64,000 nt of DNA from Candidatus Skiveiella danica (GCA_016721925.1 JADKHE010000014.1:1-64000); one strand, 5' to 3'. Shown: positions 32,018 to 42,502, counted from the stretch's first letter. Program-made: numbers and translations. Notes: a model not told the origin generated them from the letters alone.

Positions 32018-34399
32018 ATGCCGATATCCAGCCTGACCCCCGGCGATTTGCGGTTCACCCTCGACCCCGCGCAGCTGGGGTTTGCCGACACCGCCGAGCT
32101 GCTGCGCGACCCCTTGCCCTGGATCGGTCAGGAGCGGGCCGAAACCGCCGCGCGCTTTGGGCTGACGATGGAGCAGCCCGGCTACAACCTGTTCGTTCTG
32201 GGCGAGGTCGGTAGCGGGCGCTCCTCCCTGCTGCAGCAGCTGATGCAGACCGTGGCCGCCAGCCGCGCCGTGCCGCCGGACCTGTGCTACCTGAACAACT
32301 TCGACACGCCCGAGCGCCCGCGCGCCCTGCGCATGCCCGCGGGGCAGGGTCGCCAGCTGCGCCAGCTCATGGCCGCGCTGGTCAAGTCGTTGCAGGTCGA
32401 AGTGCCCAAGCGGCTGGAGGGCCAGGAGTTCAAGAGCGGCAGCGAACGCATCGAAAAGGCCTACCTCGCGCAGGAAGCCGTGGCCTATGCCGAGCTGACC
32501 GGGTTTGCCGAGCAACGCCACTTTGCCCTGCGCCGCGAAGACGGGCACCTGGTGTTCACCCTGCGTGGCGAGGACGGCCAGGCGCTGACCGAGAAGGAGG
32601 CGGCCGAACTGCCGCGCGAGCGCCGCGCCGAGTTCGACCGGGCCGAGCACGAACTGCACGGCGAGATCAACCGCTTCCTGGAGAAGACCGGCGCCATGGA
32701 GCGCGTCATGAACGAGGCCCGTGCCGAGCTGCGCCGCGAGGTGGTGCGTCCGATGCTGGAGCACGAGCTGCAGGCCATCCGGGTCGGACTGAAGAAACAG
32801 ATCAAGGATTCGGTCAAGCTCGGCGTCTGGCTGGACGAGGTCGAGCGCGACGTGCTGGAAAACGTCGAGCTGTTCGAGGTGTTCGAGCCCGACGACGAAA
32901 GCCGCAGGGAGGCCCTGGAGGCCACGCTGGCGCGCTACCGCGTGAACCTGGTGGTGGACAACGAGGGCTTGAGCGGCGCGCCGGTGATCGTCGAGAACAA
33001 CCCGCTGTTTCGCGCGCTGTTCGGCAGCATCGAATACCAGGCCGAGAACGATGTGCTGGTGACCGACTTCTCGCGCATCCGCGCCGGCAGCCTGCTCAAG
33101 GCGCACGGCGGCTTCCTGATGCTGCACCTGCGCGACCTGGTGGCCGATCCGCTGGTGTGGGAGAAGCTGCGCCGCTTCCTGCGCAACGGGCGTCTGCAGA
33201 TCGAGGAGCCGGGCACGATGAGCTCGTCCATGGGTGCCGTCTCGCTGGAGCCTCAGGCGGTGGACGTGGACGTCAAGATCGTGCTCATCGGCGCGGTCGA
33301 GCATTTCTACGAGCTGCAGGAAGGCGACCCCGAGTTCGCCCGCCATTTCCGGGTCAAGGTCGATTTCGCCGACAGCTTCATTGCCACCGAGGCCACGCGC
33401 CGCGCCACCGGCATCTTCGTGGCGCAGGCCTGCCGCCGGCTGGCGCTGCCGCATTTTTCAGCGGCGGCGGTGGCGCGTCTGGTGGAGGAGACGCACCGCG
33501 AAGCCGATGATCAGACCCGTCAGAGTGCCATCTTCGCGCGCACCGAGGCGCTGGTCACCGAGAGCGCCGCCCTGTGCCATGCGGGGCTGGTCGGTGTGGC
33601 CGAGGTGGAGGCCGCGCTGGCCGCGCGCACCGCGCGCCACGATGCCGTGGCCGAGCGGCTGCGCGAATCGGTGGCCGAGGGCGACCGGCTGATCACGCTG
33701 CAAGGCAGCCGGGTGGGCCAGATCAACGCCCTGACGCAGATCGACCTGGGCGACACCCGCTTCGGATTTCCGGTGCGCGTGACGGCGCGCACCTTTGCAG
33801 GCCACCAGGGCGTGGTCAACATCGAGCGCGAGGTCGAGCTCTCCGGCCCGATCCATGACAAGGGCGTGCTGATACTGGCCAGTTACCTGTCGGCACTGTT
33901 CGGCCAGCTGGCGCCGCTGGCCCTGAGCGCCTCCATCGTGTTCGAGCAGGAATACAACGGCGTGGAAGGCGACTCGGCCTCCTGCGCCGAACTGTACGTG
34001 CTGCTGTCCAGCCTCAGCGGATTCCCGCTGCGCCAGGGTATCGCCGTGACCGGGGCGGTCAACCAGCACGGCGAGGTGCTGCCGGTGGGCGGGCTCAACG
34101 AGAAGATCGAGGGCTGGTTCCGCGTCTGCGAACGCGCCGGGCTCGACGGCAGCCATGCGGTGCTGATTCCCGAGCGCAACCGCCGCCATCTGATGCTGGA
34201 CCGCGACGTGGTCGATGCCGTGTCGCGCGGGCTGTTCCAGGTGCACGCGGTGGCCCATGTGCTGGACGGCATCGAGCTGCTGACCGGAAACCCCGCCGGC
34301 GGCCCCGAGGTCGCGGACAGCGTGCTGGCGCGCGCCGGGCAGACGCTGCGCGACTACCGCCAGGCCTGCCGGCGCTTTGGTCGCCGCGCCGGGCGCTGA
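32018..34399 (+). CDS. Lon-like protease with a degenerate ATP-binding site
   Basis: The 793-residue protein starts PISSLTPGDLRFTLDPAQL and has an AAA-like loop LGEVGSGRSSLLQQL in which the Walker A Lys is Arg. A long coiled-coil insertion follows (about residues 150-310: ERIEKAYLAQ through NEARAELRREVV), then a RAGSLLKAHGGFLMLHLRDL segment. The C-terminal Lon protease domain has the catalytic Ser in GVEGDSASCAELYVLLSSL and Lys in PVGGLNEKIEGWFRVCE. This is the YcbZ/LonB-like family of unclear substrates. Upstream ATGs exist (31937); 32018 is used because family similarity begins there. Confidence 0.88.
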   Translation: MPISSLTPGDLRFTLDPAQLGFADTAELLRDPLPWIGQERAETAARFGLTMEQPGYNLFVLGEVGSGRSSLLQQLMQTVAASRAVPPDLCYLNNFDTPERPRALRMPAGQGRQLRQLMAALVKSLQVEVPKRLEGQEFKSGSERIEKAYLAQEAVAYAELTGFAEQRHFALRREDGHLVFTLRGEDGQALTEKEAAELPRERRAEFDRAEHELHGEINRFLEKTGAMERVMNEARAELRREVVRPMLEHELQAIRVGLKKQIKDSVKLGVWLDEVERDVLENVELFEVFEPDDESRREALEATLARYRVNLVVDNEGLSGAPVIVENNPLFRALFGSIEYQAENDVLVTDFSRIRAGSLLKAHGGFLMLHLRDLVADPLVWEKLRRFLRNGRLQIEEPGTMSSSMGAVSLEPQAVDVDVKIVLIGAVEHFYELQEGDPEFARHFRVKVDFADSFIATEATRRATGIFVAQACRRLALPHFSAAAVARLVEETHREADDQTRQSAIFARTEALVTESAALCHAGLVGVAEVEAALAARTARHDAVAERLRESVAEGDRLITLQGSRVGQINALTQIDLGDTRFGFPVRVTARTFAGHQGVVNIEREVELSGPIHDKGVLILASYLSALFGQLAPLALSASIVFEQEYNGVEGDSASCAELYVLLSSLSGFPLRQGIAVTGAVNQHGEVLPVGGLNEKIEGWFRVCERAGLDGSHAVLIPERNRRHLMLDRDVVDAVSRGLFQVHAVAHVLDGIELLTGNPAGGPEVADSVLARAGQTLRDYRQACRRFGRRAGR

Positions 34400-34437
34400 C
34401 GCAGCGGCAGGGGCCTCACAGCGATTACAGTGGCGCC

Positions 34438-35061
34438 ATGAAAAAACCGACCGCCCCCAGCGGCAGCGCGGCACTTGCCCGGCCGCGGCACCTGCAAGGC
34501 AGCCCCGCGCACGAGATCCGCATCATCGGCGGCCAGTGGAAACGCACCCGGCTCAAGGTGCCCGACCGGCCCGGCCTGCGGCCCACGCCGGACCGGGTGC
34601 GCGAGACGCTGTTCAACTGGCTGGGCCAGGACCTCACCGGCTGGCGCTGTATCGATGCATTTGCCGGCACCGGCGTGCTGGGCTTCGAGGCGGCCTCCCG
34701 TGGCGCCACCTGGGTGGCCATGGCGGAAACCGACGCCGCACTGGTGGCGCAGCTGCAGGCCACGCGGACCCGGCTCGACGCGGCGGCGGTGCACATCCAG
34801 CGCGGCGACGGCCTGATGGCAATGGCCCGCGTCGCGCCGGGCAGCCTGGAGCTGGTCCTGCTGGATCCGCCCTTCGATTCGAACCTGTTCGACAAGGCGC
34901 TGGCCGCCGCCGCGCTGGCCGTGGCACCTGGGGGCTTTGTGTATCTGGAAGCGCCGCAGGCCTGGACGGACGAGCGCCTGCAGCCGCTGGGCCTGGCGCT
35001 GCATCGCCACCTCAAGGCCGGGGCGGTGCACGCGCATCTCCTGGTGAAACCTGCCGCCTGA
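34438..35061 (+). CDS. rsmD: 16S rRNA (guanine966-N2)-methyltransferase
   Basis: The 207-residue protein has EIRIIGGQWKRTRLKVPD, RPTPDRVRETLFNWLGQDL, CIDAFAGTGVLGFEAASRGA (SAM-binding loop) and the catalytic LVLLDPPFDSNLF (DPPF). RsmD methylates G966 in the 30S decoding region. A short Ala/Pro-rich N-terminal extension precedes the core. The coaD gene follows at 72 bp, the conserved rsmD-coaD order. Confidence 0.94.
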   Translation: MKKPTAPSGSAALARPRHLQGSPAHEIRIIGGQWKRTRLKVPDRPGLRPTPDRVRETLFNWLGQDLTGWRCIDAFAGTGVLGFEAASRGATWVAMAETDAALVAQLQATRTRLDAAAVHIQRGDGLMAMARVAPGSLELVLLDPPFDSNLFDKALAAAALAVAPGGFVYLEAPQAWTDERLQPLGLALHRHLKAGAVHAHLLVKPAA

Positions 35062-35133
35062 CGCATCGCAGCAACCGAAACCCGGTGCCGCGGCCATTCC
35101 CCCTTATCATCCCGCCCAAACAGGAGTCCTTCC

Positions 35134-35634
35134 ATGGCCAACAGCGTGCTAGCCGTCTATCCCGGTACCTTCGACCCCATGACCCTGGGTCACGAAGACG
35201 TGGTGCGCCGCGCCTGCCAGCTGTTCGATCGCGTGATCGTGGCGGTGGCCGCGGGTTATCACAAAAAGGCGCTGTTCAGCCTGGAAGACCGTATCGAGAT
35301 GGCGCGCGAATCCGTGAAGCGCTACCCGCAGGTCACGGTGGAGAGTTTCTCGGGGCTGGTGCGTGACTTCGTGGTGGCGCGCGGCGGCAAGGCCATGGTG
35401 CGCGGCCTGCGCGCGGTGACCGACTTCGACTACGAATTCCAGCTTGCCGGCATGAACCGGGCGCTGATGCCGGACGTGGAAACCGTCTTCCTCACGCCGG
35501 GTGACAAGTACCAGTTCATCAGCAGCACCTTCGTGCGCGAGATCGCGCTGCTGGGCGGCGAGGTCAACAAGTTTGTCTCGCCCCATGTGCTGGAGCGCCT
35601 GTACGAGAAGGCGCGCAACGGCGTCAAGCCCTGA
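35134..35634 (+). CDS. coaD: Pantetheine-phosphate adenylyltransferase
   Basis: The 166-residue enzyme has AVYPGTFDPMTLGHEDVVRR (the (T/H)xGH nucleotidyltransferase motif), AAGYHKKALFSLEDRIEMA, GLVRDFVVARGGKAMVRGLR, FDYEFQLAGMNRALMPDVET and the second catalytic segment YQFISSTFVREIALLGG. It makes dephospho-CoA from 4'-phosphopantetheine and ATP. AGGAGT lies 7 bp before the ATG. The gene ends 60 bp from the convergent recJ stop; no clear terminator is visible between them. Confidence 0.96.
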   Translation: MANSVLAVYPGTFDPMTLGHEDVVRRACQLFDRVIVAVAAGYHKKALFSLEDRIEMARESVKRYPQVTVESFSGLVRDFVVARGGKAMVRGLRAVTDFDYEFQLAGMNRALMPDVETVFLTPGDKYQFISSTFVREIALLGGEVNKFVSPHVLERLYEKARNGVKP

Positions 35635-35694
35635 CGATTCTTTTCCGACCCCTGTAGACGGCCCTTGCGCGCCGGGATGGGGCCAGAAGGACCC

Positions 35695-37437
35695 TCAATC
35701 CTGGATTTCCGCGCCTTCGACCAGGAAGCGCACGCGCCGCACGCCCTGCCACTCGTCGGCATCCAGGCGGAAGGCCAGTTTCACGCGGGCCGGCAGCGGG
35801 TCGGTGCGGCCGAACCAGATGCCGTCTACCGGCTGGCCCTGGTGCTTGAGCTTGAGCGCGAGGTGCTTCTCGCCCACCAGCCGCTGCGAGACGACCTCGA
35901 CCTCCTCGCTGAAGGTCGGTGCGGCAAAGCCCTGGCCCCAGACCTCGCGGTGCAGCGTGTCGACCAGGTCGGTGCGGCGGTACTCGGGGGCCAGCGGCCC
36001 GTCGGTCTCCAGACGGCGTGTCAGCGTGGCCGCGTCCAGCCACTCGCGCGCGACCTGGCTCAGCGCCGCCTCGAACACCGGTAACGCCTCGGCGTCCAGC
36101 GTGCAGCCGGCCGCCATCGCGTGGCCGCCGAAGCGCAGCAGCACGCCGGGATGGCGCTTGGCCACCAGGTCCAGCGCGTCGCGCAGGTGAAAACCGGGGA
36201 TCGAACGCCCCGAGCCCTTGAGCTCATGCGCCTTGCCGGGCGCGCCACTGGCGGCGAAGACGAAGGTAGGGCGGTGCAGCCGGTCTTTCAGGCGCGAGGC
36301 CACGATGCCGACCACGCCTTCGTGGAAACCGGCGTCGAACACGCACAGCGCGGGCGGCGGCTCGCCGGCCTGCTCGCCGTCGGGGGCCAGCAGCGTCTCT
36401 GCAATCACAAAGGCCTGGTCGCGCATGCCGCCCTCGATCTCGCGGCGCTCGCGGTTGATGCCGTCCAGCAGGCGCGCGAGCTCATCGGCGCGCCCGGCGT
36501 CGTCGGTCAGCAGGCATTCGATGCCCAGCGTCATGTCCGACAGCCGCCCCGCCGCGTTGATGCGCGGCCCCAGGGCGAAGCCGAAGTCGAAGGTGGTGGC
36601 CACGCGTGCCTGGCGCCCCGCGGCACTGAACAGGGCGGCCAGACCGGGTTGCAGGGCGCCGGCGCGCACGCGCTTGAGGCCTTGCGCGACGAGGCGGCGG
36701 TTGTTCGCGTCGAGCTTCACCACGTCGGCGACAGTGCCCAAGGCGACCAAGGGGAGCAGGGCGTCGAGCTTGGGCTGTGTGGCGGCGTCGAAGGTGCCGC
36801 GTTGGCGAAGTTCAGCGCGCAGCGCCAGCAGCACGTAGAACATGACGCCCACGCCGGCGATTGACTTGCTCTCGAAGGCGCAGCCGGGCTGGTTCGGGTT
36901 GACGATGACGTCGGCATTCGGTAGGGCACTGCCGGCGGCGGGCGCGGCGGGCAGGTGATGGTCGGTCACCAGCACCTGCAGGCCCAGCGCGCGCGCCTCG
37001 GCCACGCCTTCCACGCTGGCAATGCCGTTGTCCACGGTGATCAGCACGTCGGCCCCGCGTTCCTTCACGCGACGGGCGATCGGCGGCGTGAGGCCGTAGC
37101 CGTCCACCACGCGGTCGGGCACGAGGTAGTCCACGTGCTTTGCGCCCAGCAGGCGCAGGCCGCGCAGGCCCACGGCGCAGGCGGTGGCGCCGTCGCAGTC
37201 GTAGTCGGCCACGATGCACAGGCGCCGGTCGGCGGCGATGGCGTCGGCCAGCAGCATGGCCGCCTCTTTGGCGCCCTTCAGGCTGCCAGGCGGCAGCAGG
37301 CGCGCCAGGCCGTCGTCGAGTTCGTCCTGGCCGCTCACGCCGCGCGCGGCGAACAGGCGCGCCAGCAGCGGGTGCACGCCGGCCTGCTCCAGCGCCCAGA
37401 CCGCGCGCGGCGGGATGTCGCGTTCTATCAATTTCAT
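35695..37437 (-). CDS. recJ: Single-strand 5'-3' exonuclease
   Basis: The 580-residue protein has the DHH phosphoesterase motifs LCIVADYDCDGATACAVGLR (DxD), ADVLITVDNGIASVEGVAEA, LVTDHHLPA (DHH), GVGVMFYVLLAL, DFGFALGPRINAAGRL and a DHHA1 part with FRFGGHAMAAGCTLDAEA-like sequence (LRFGGHAMAAGC). RecJ degrades 5' single strands in recombination and mismatch repair. The ATG (37437) overlaps the stop of the upstream gene (ATGA) and touches a dispersed repeat copy, so its initiation region is repeat-derived. Confidence 0.95.
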   Translation of the reverse strand: MKLIERDIPPRAVWALEQAGVHPLLARLFAARGVSGQDELDDGLARLLPPGSLKGAKEAAMLLADAIAADRRLCIVADYDCDGATACAVGLRGLRLLGAKHVDYLVPDRVVDGYGLTPPIARRVKERGADVLITVDNGIASVEGVAEARALGLQVLVTDHHLPAAPAAGSALPNADVIVNPNQPGCAFESKSIAGVGVMFYVLLALRAELRQRGTFDAATQPKLDALLPLVALGTVADVVKLDANNRRLVAQGLKRVRAGALQPGLAALFSAAGRQARVATTFDFGFALGPRINAAGRLSDMTLGIECLLTDDAGRADELARLLDGINRERREIEGGMRDQAFVIAETLLAPDGEQAGEPPPALCVFDAGFHEGVVGIVASRLKDRLHRPTFVFAASGAPGKAHELKGSGRSIPGFHLRDALDLVAKRHPGVLLRFGGHAMAAGCTLDAEALPVFEAALSQVAREWLDAATLTRRLETDGPLAPEYRRTDLVDTLHREVWGQGFAAPTFSEEVEVVSQRLVGEKHLALKLKHQGQPVDGIWFGRTDPLPARVKLAFRLDADEWQGVRRVRFLVEGAEIQD

Positions 37438-38381
37438 AGCTGCTCAAGACGCATCGACGCTGGCTTTGTGCCAAAAAAGCCTGAAACTCGTTGAAAAAGG
37501 CGCCTGGGCGCGGACTCGAAGGTCTGCCAGGCGCGCTCGCCGCACAGCGTGAGCCGAACCGGCTCGCCCCGTTCCTGTGCCGCCAGCAGAGCGGCGCCGC
37601 GGGTCGCGTCAAGCTGCTGCCAGGCCTGCGCCCAGGCGGCCCAGTCCTGGCGCAGGGCGCTCTCGCGCAGGCTCAGGTCCAGCGCGGGCGCGGAGATTTC
37701 GGGCACGGTCGGCGGCAGCGCGCCGGCGCCGCTGACCCAGAACGAATTGACCGCCGGCAGACCTTGCGCGGCCCGCGCGTCGTTGACCGGGTGGGTGTAG
37801 AGCAGCATCTGCATCTCGCTCTGCAGGCGGTGAAGGGTGCGCGCCTGCGGCGACTCGGGCATCCAGGCCGCCACATCGCGCCCGCTGACCCGGTCCAGCG
37901 AGGCGCTCACCAGGTCGCGAAACAGCTCGCCGCGCGCCAGCCAGCGCTGCGGGGTCTCGAGGTTCAGTTCGATGCCGTCGTCGGCAAACCAGGCCTGCAG
38001 GGCCGCGAAGAGCTCGCGGGCGTGCTCGTCGTGCAGTTCCAGTGCGGCGGGATCCTGCATCAGCACCTGGTCCATGCCCACTCTCCAGTGGCAGGGCGTG
38101 ATCCAGGCCCAGGCGTGTGGCCCGGGCGCGCCGCCCGCGCGCTGCAGCGCAAGCGCCGCCCAGGGCGTGCGGCCGGCGCCGCTGTCCAGGCCCAGGGCAC
38201 GGGCCAGGGCGCGCTCATGCGGGGCCTCGGGCGCCAGCTCGTCGACGGGCTCCGGCGGCAAGGGCTGCAGGCGCTGCAGCAGGCGCTCGAGCCGGGGCAG
38301 GCGCATCGCACGCAAGGCTTCTTTCGCCGCAGGCGTGCCGCCGGCTGCAAAGGCAATCAGCAGGTGGGTGGGGTCGGACAT
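37434..38381 (-). CDS. RpfE-type phosphoglycerate-mutase-like protein
   Basis: The 315-residue protein has HLLIAFAAGGTPAAKEALRA, ELAPEAPHERALARALGL, HAWAWITPCHWRVGMDQVLM, ASLDRVSGRDVAAWMPES and RLQSEMQMLLYTHPVNDARA with GLPAVNSFWVSG. I recognise this as the betaproteobacterial protein annotated as a regulatory, RpfE-type relative of cofactor-independent phosphoglycerate mutase, found beside recJ and lolC. No catalytic motif of the mutase can be pointed to, so enzymatic activity is doubtful. The last ~17 codons (VSGFFGTKPASMRLEQL) lie in repeat copy D. It is co-directional and overlapping with recJ. Confidence 0.7.
   Translation of the reverse strand: MSDPTHLLIAFAAGGTPAAKEALRAMRLPRLERLLQRLQPLPPEPVDELAPEAPHERALARALGLDSGAGRTPWAALALQRAGGAPGPHAWAWITPCHWRVGMDQVLMQDPAALELHDEHARELFAALQAWFADDGIELNLETPQRWLARGELFRDLVSASLDRVSGRDVAAWMPESPQARTLHRLQSEMQMLLYTHPVNDARAAQGLPAVNSFWVSGAGALPPTVPEISAPALDLSLRESALRQDWAAWAQAWQQLDATRGAALLAAQERGEPVRLTLCGERAWQTFESAPRRLFQRVSGFFGTKPASMRLEQL
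37437..37489 (+). repeat. Dispersed GACGCTGGGA repeat, copy D
   Basis: ATAGCTGCTCAAGACGCATC, then GACGCTGGCTTTGTGCC, then AAAAAAGCCTGAAAC. The first half aligns without gaps with the 48.8 kb copy, and the second half needs a one-base gap. Read on the other strand it codes the C-terminus of the RpfE-type gene and abuts the recJ start codon. Confidence 0.6.
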
Positions 38382-38459
38382 GCGGGCTATTGTCCGGGAA
38401 GGCCGGGAACGCCCGGCGGCGATGCCACAATCGCCCCTGTGACCCCTTCCCAACGGCTG

Positions 38460-39708
38460 ATGCAAATCCCCTACGAACTGATTCTCGGCTGGCGCTACAC
38501 CCGGGCCGGACGCTCCACCCGGCGCAACGGCTTCATCTCCTTCATCTCGGGCGTGTCCATGCTGGGCATCGCGCTGGGCGTGGGTGCGCTGATCATCGTG
38601 CTCAGCGTGATGAACGGCTTCCAGAAAGAGGTGCGCGACCGCATGCTGGGCGTGGTTTCGCACATCGAGATCTACGCGCAGGGCGGCGCGGCGCTGCCCG
38701 ACCTGAACCGCACGCTGGCCGAGGTGCGTGCCAACCCGGCCGTGATCGGCGCCGCCCCCTTCATTGCGGCGCAGGCCCTGCTGGCGCGCGGCGATGACAT
38801 GAAGGGCGCGATGGTGCGCGGCATCGACCCCGCGCTCGAACCCAGCGTGACCGACCTGGCCGGCGAGCTGAAGAACACGGTGCTCAAGCGCCTGGTCAGC
38901 GGCGGATTCGGCGTGGTGCTGGGCGTGGACCTGGCGCGCAGTCTGGGCGTGCGCGAGGGCGATGTGATCACGCTGATCGCCCCCAGCGGCCAGGTGACCC
39001 CGGCCGGGGTGGTGCCGCGCCTAAAGCAGATGACGGTGGTGGGCACCTTCAGCTCGGGGCACTACGAATACGACTCGGCGCTGGTAATGCTGCACCAGGA
39101 CGATGCGGCGCGCATTTTCCGCCTTGAAGGCCCGACCGGCGTGCGCCTGAAGCTGCGCGACCTGCACCAGGCCCGCGCGGTCGCCGACCAGCTGGCCACC
39201 AGCCTGAGCGGCGACCTGCTGATCCGCGACTGGACGCGCCAGAACCGCACCTGGTTTGCCGCGGTGCAGCTGGAAAAACGCATGATGTTCATCATCCTCA
39301 CGCTGATCGTGGCGGTGGCCGCGTTCAACCTGGTCAGCACGCTGGTGATGACCGTGACCGACAAGCGCGCCGACATCGCCATCCTGCGCACGCTGGGCGC
39401 CAGCCCGGGCAGCATCATGGGCATCTTCGTGGTGCAGGGCGCGATGGTCGGTGTGATCGGCACGCTGGCCGGCCTTTTGCTGGGCCTGGGCGTGGCCTTC
39501 AACATCGACGTCATCGTGCCGGCGCTGGAGAACCTGCTGCACGCCAGCTTCCTGCCCAAGGACATCTACCTGATCAGCCGCATGCCCAGCGATCCGCAGC
39601 GCAGCGACATCCTGCCGATGGCCGTGATCTCGCTGGTGCTGGCCTTCCTGGCCACGCTCTACCCCAGCTGGCGCGCCAGCCGCGTCAACCCCGCCGAGGC
39701 ACTGCGGT

Positions 39709-39716
<8 letters not shown>
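38460..39716 (+). CDS. lolC: Lipoprotein-releasing ABC permease LolC/LolE
   Basis: The protein begins MQIPYELILGWRYTRAG, the LolC/E N-terminus, followed by GFISFISGVSMLGIALGVGA (first membrane helix), a ~230-residue periplasmic domain (SHIEIYAQGGAALPD through LLIRDWTRQNRTWFAAVQLE) and three C-terminal helices of the FtsX type (MFIILTLIVAVAAFNLVSTL, DIAILRTLGASPGSIMGIF, LPMAVISLVLAFLATLYPSW). It releases outer-membrane lipoproteins to LolA. Length is 418 residues. GTG at 38439 is an alternative start. Only one LolC/E subunit is encoded here, as usual outside gammaproteobacteria. It overlaps lolD. Confidence 0.93.
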
Positions 39717-40406
<690 letters not shown>

Positions 40407-40410
<4 letters not shown>

Positions 40411-41009
40411 AATTCCGCATGGCCGAGCGCTCGCTGTTTGCGATCCTGCTGCGCTCGCCGTGGTGGATCAGTCTGGCGCTGGCCGGCGTGATCGCGCTCA
40501 TTGCCAGGCTCGCCCTGCCGGCCGAGATGTTCTGGTTCGGCGCCATGGGCGGATTCCCGTTCCTGGTGATCGCCGTCATGGCCGCTCGCCGGCAGATGAA
40601 GGAGCCCAGCGCGGCGCGGGTGCAGCAGACGCTGGAGGCAGCCGGAGCGATGTCATGGCGCGACTTCTCGGCCGCACTGGAAGACGGCTGGCTCAAGCAG
40701 GGCTTCACGGTGAACCGGCGCCACGGGCGCGACGCGGAGGGCGCGGACTTTGCGATCCACAAGGCGGGTGTGACCACGCTGGTCAGTGGCAAGCGCTGGA
40801 AGGCCGCCAGCCTGGGCGTGGAGCCCCTGCGTGAGCTGAAGGCGGCCATCGACAAGGCCGAGGCCAGCGCGGGACTTTTCGTGGCCCTGGGGGATGTGAC
40901 GCCGCAGGCCGCCAAGTTTGCGAAAGACAATCACATCCGCGTATTGCAGGCTCCGGAACTCGTGAGCCTGCTTCGGGATACCCCGTTGGGCACCGCGTCG
41001 CGGGGATGA
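40407..41009 (+). CDS. Membrane protein with a restriction-endonuclease-like (Mrr-type) domain
   Basis: The 200-residue protein has two N-terminal membrane helices (WWISLALAGVIALIARLALP and MFWFGAMGGFPFLVIAVMA). A cytoplasmic domain follows with SWRDFSAALEDGWLKQGFTV, DFAIHKAGVTTLVSGKRWKA and AGLFVALGDVTPQAAKFAKD. This is the PF04471-like fold in which the metal-site D...(Q/E/S)xK is DF....SGK, so the usual Glu/Gln before Lys is Ser. Nuclease activity is uncertain. The gene is translationally coupled to lolD (ATGA), an association I have seen in related genomes; the functional link is unknown. Confidence 0.7.
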
Positions 41010-41053
41010 GCCGCCGAAGCGTGCCCCGGGCTTCATGGAGAGGAAACTTGACG

Positions 41054-42502
41054 ATGCCGTCTCAGATCGGACTCATTGGCGTGGGATTGATGGGCGAGAA
41101 CCTGGCCCTCAACATGGCCGGCAAAGGCATCTCGGTCTCGGTCTTCGATGCGTCGGCCGACCGGGTCGAGCAATTTGTGTCCAGCCGCGGGCACGGCAAG
41201 GGCATCGAAGCCTGTCATTCCCTGCAGGCGCTGGTCGCATCGATCGAGCGTCCGCGAAAAGTGTTGTTGATGGTCCCGGCCGGCCGGCCGGTGGATGACC
41301 TCATCGAATCCGTCACGCCTTGGCTCGACGCGGGCGACATCCTCATCGACGGCGGAAACTCGCATTTTTCGGACACCACCCGCAGGACCCGCTCGCTGGA
41401 GAGCCAGGGCTTCCTGTATGTGGGCGCCGGCGTATCGGGCGGCGAAGAAGGCGCCCTGCTGGGGCCTTCGATCATGCCGGGCGGCTCGGCCGCCGCGTGG
41501 GCCAGCGTGAAGCCGATCTTCCAGGCCATCGCCGCCAAGGTCGACGATGGCGTGCCCTGCTGCGACTGGGTCGGGGCCGAAGGGGCGGGCCATTTCGTCA
41601 AGATGGTGCACAACGGCATCGAGTACGGCGACATGCAGCTGATCTGTGAGGTCTATGACGTCATGAGAACCCTGCTGGGCATGACGGCTGAGGACATGCA
41701 CGCGGCGTTCGCCGAATGGAGCGAGGGCGAACTGAGCAGCTACCTGATCGAGATCACCCGGGACATTCTGGCGGTGAAGGATCAGGATGGCCTGCCCCTG
41801 GTCGACAAGATCCTGGACAAGGCCGGGCAGAAGGGCACTGGAAAGTGGACGGTGGTCACCGCACTGGACATCGGTGTGCCGCTCACGCTGATCACCGAGT
41901 CGGTGTTTGCCCGCGTGCTGTCTTCGATGAAGGACGAGCGCGTGCTGGCCTCAAGCGTCCTGAAGGGGCCCAGGCCTCATTTTCCGGGTGACAGGAAGGC
42001 CTTCGTGGATGAACTCGGGCGCGCCCTGTACGCCGCGAAAATCATCTCCTACACCCAAGGCTACCAGCTCATGCGCGCCGCCTCGCAGGCGTTTGGCTGG
42101 GAGCTGAACTACGGCGGCATCGCGCTGATGTGGCGCGGCGGCTGCATCATCCGATCGGTGTTCCTGGAAAGGATCAAACAAGCCTTCGATGCGGATCCGG
42201 CGCTGGCCAACCTGCTGCTCGATCCGTTCTTCCGCGACACCTTGGTCGAGGCCCAGCAATCCTTGAGGAATGTGCTGGTTGAAGCCCTGAAGAACGGCAT
42301 CCCGACGCCGGCCCTGTCCGCCGCGCTGGCCTATTACGACGGCTACCGCAGCGCGAATCTCCCGGCCAACCTGCTGCAGGCGCAGCGGGACTTCTTTGGC
42401 GCGCACCAGTATGAGCGGGTGGACCAGGCACGGGGAGCTTTTTTCCACACCAACTGGACCGGCCGCGGCGGCGACACCGCCTCGACCGTCTATCCAGCCT
42501 AG
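41054..42502 (+). CDS. gnd: 6-phosphogluconate dehydrogenase (decarboxylating)
   Basis: The start QIGLIGVGLMGENLALNMAG is the NADP-binding Rossmann motif. DILIDGGNSHFSDTTRRTRS, GVSGGEEGALLGPSIMPGG (substrate loop), GAEGAGHFVKMVHNGIEYGD (catalytic Lys and 6PG ligands) and KTGKWT-like KGTGKWTVVTALDIGVPLT follow. Length is 482 residues, full for the family. It oxidises 6-phosphogluconate to ribulose-5-phosphate, making NADPH. GAGAGG at 41038-41043 supports ATG 41054; an upstream GTG-type frame at 41006 is less likely. Confidence 0.96.
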   Translation: MPSQIGLIGVGLMGENLALNMAGKGISVSVFDASADRVEQFVSSRGHGKGIEACHSLQALVASIERPRKVLLMVPAGRPVDDLIESVTPWLDAGDILIDGGNSHFSDTTRRTRSLESQGFLYVGAGVSGGEEGALLGPSIMPGGSAAAWASVKPIFQAIAAKVDDGVPCCDWVGAEGAGHFVKMVHNGIEYGDMQLICEVYDVMRTLLGMTAEDMHAAFAEWSEGELSSYLIEITRDILAVKDQDGLPLVDKILDKAGQKGTGKWTVVTALDIGVPLTLITESVFARVLSSMKDERVLASSVLKGPRPHFPGDRKAFVDELGRALYAAKIISYTQGYQLMRAASQAFGWELNYGGIALMWRGGCIIRSVFLERIKQAFDADPALANLLLDPFFRDTLVEAQQSLRNVLVEALKNGIPTPALSAALAYYDGYRSANLPANLLQAQRDFFGAHQYERVDQARGAFFHTNWTGRGGDTASTVYPA

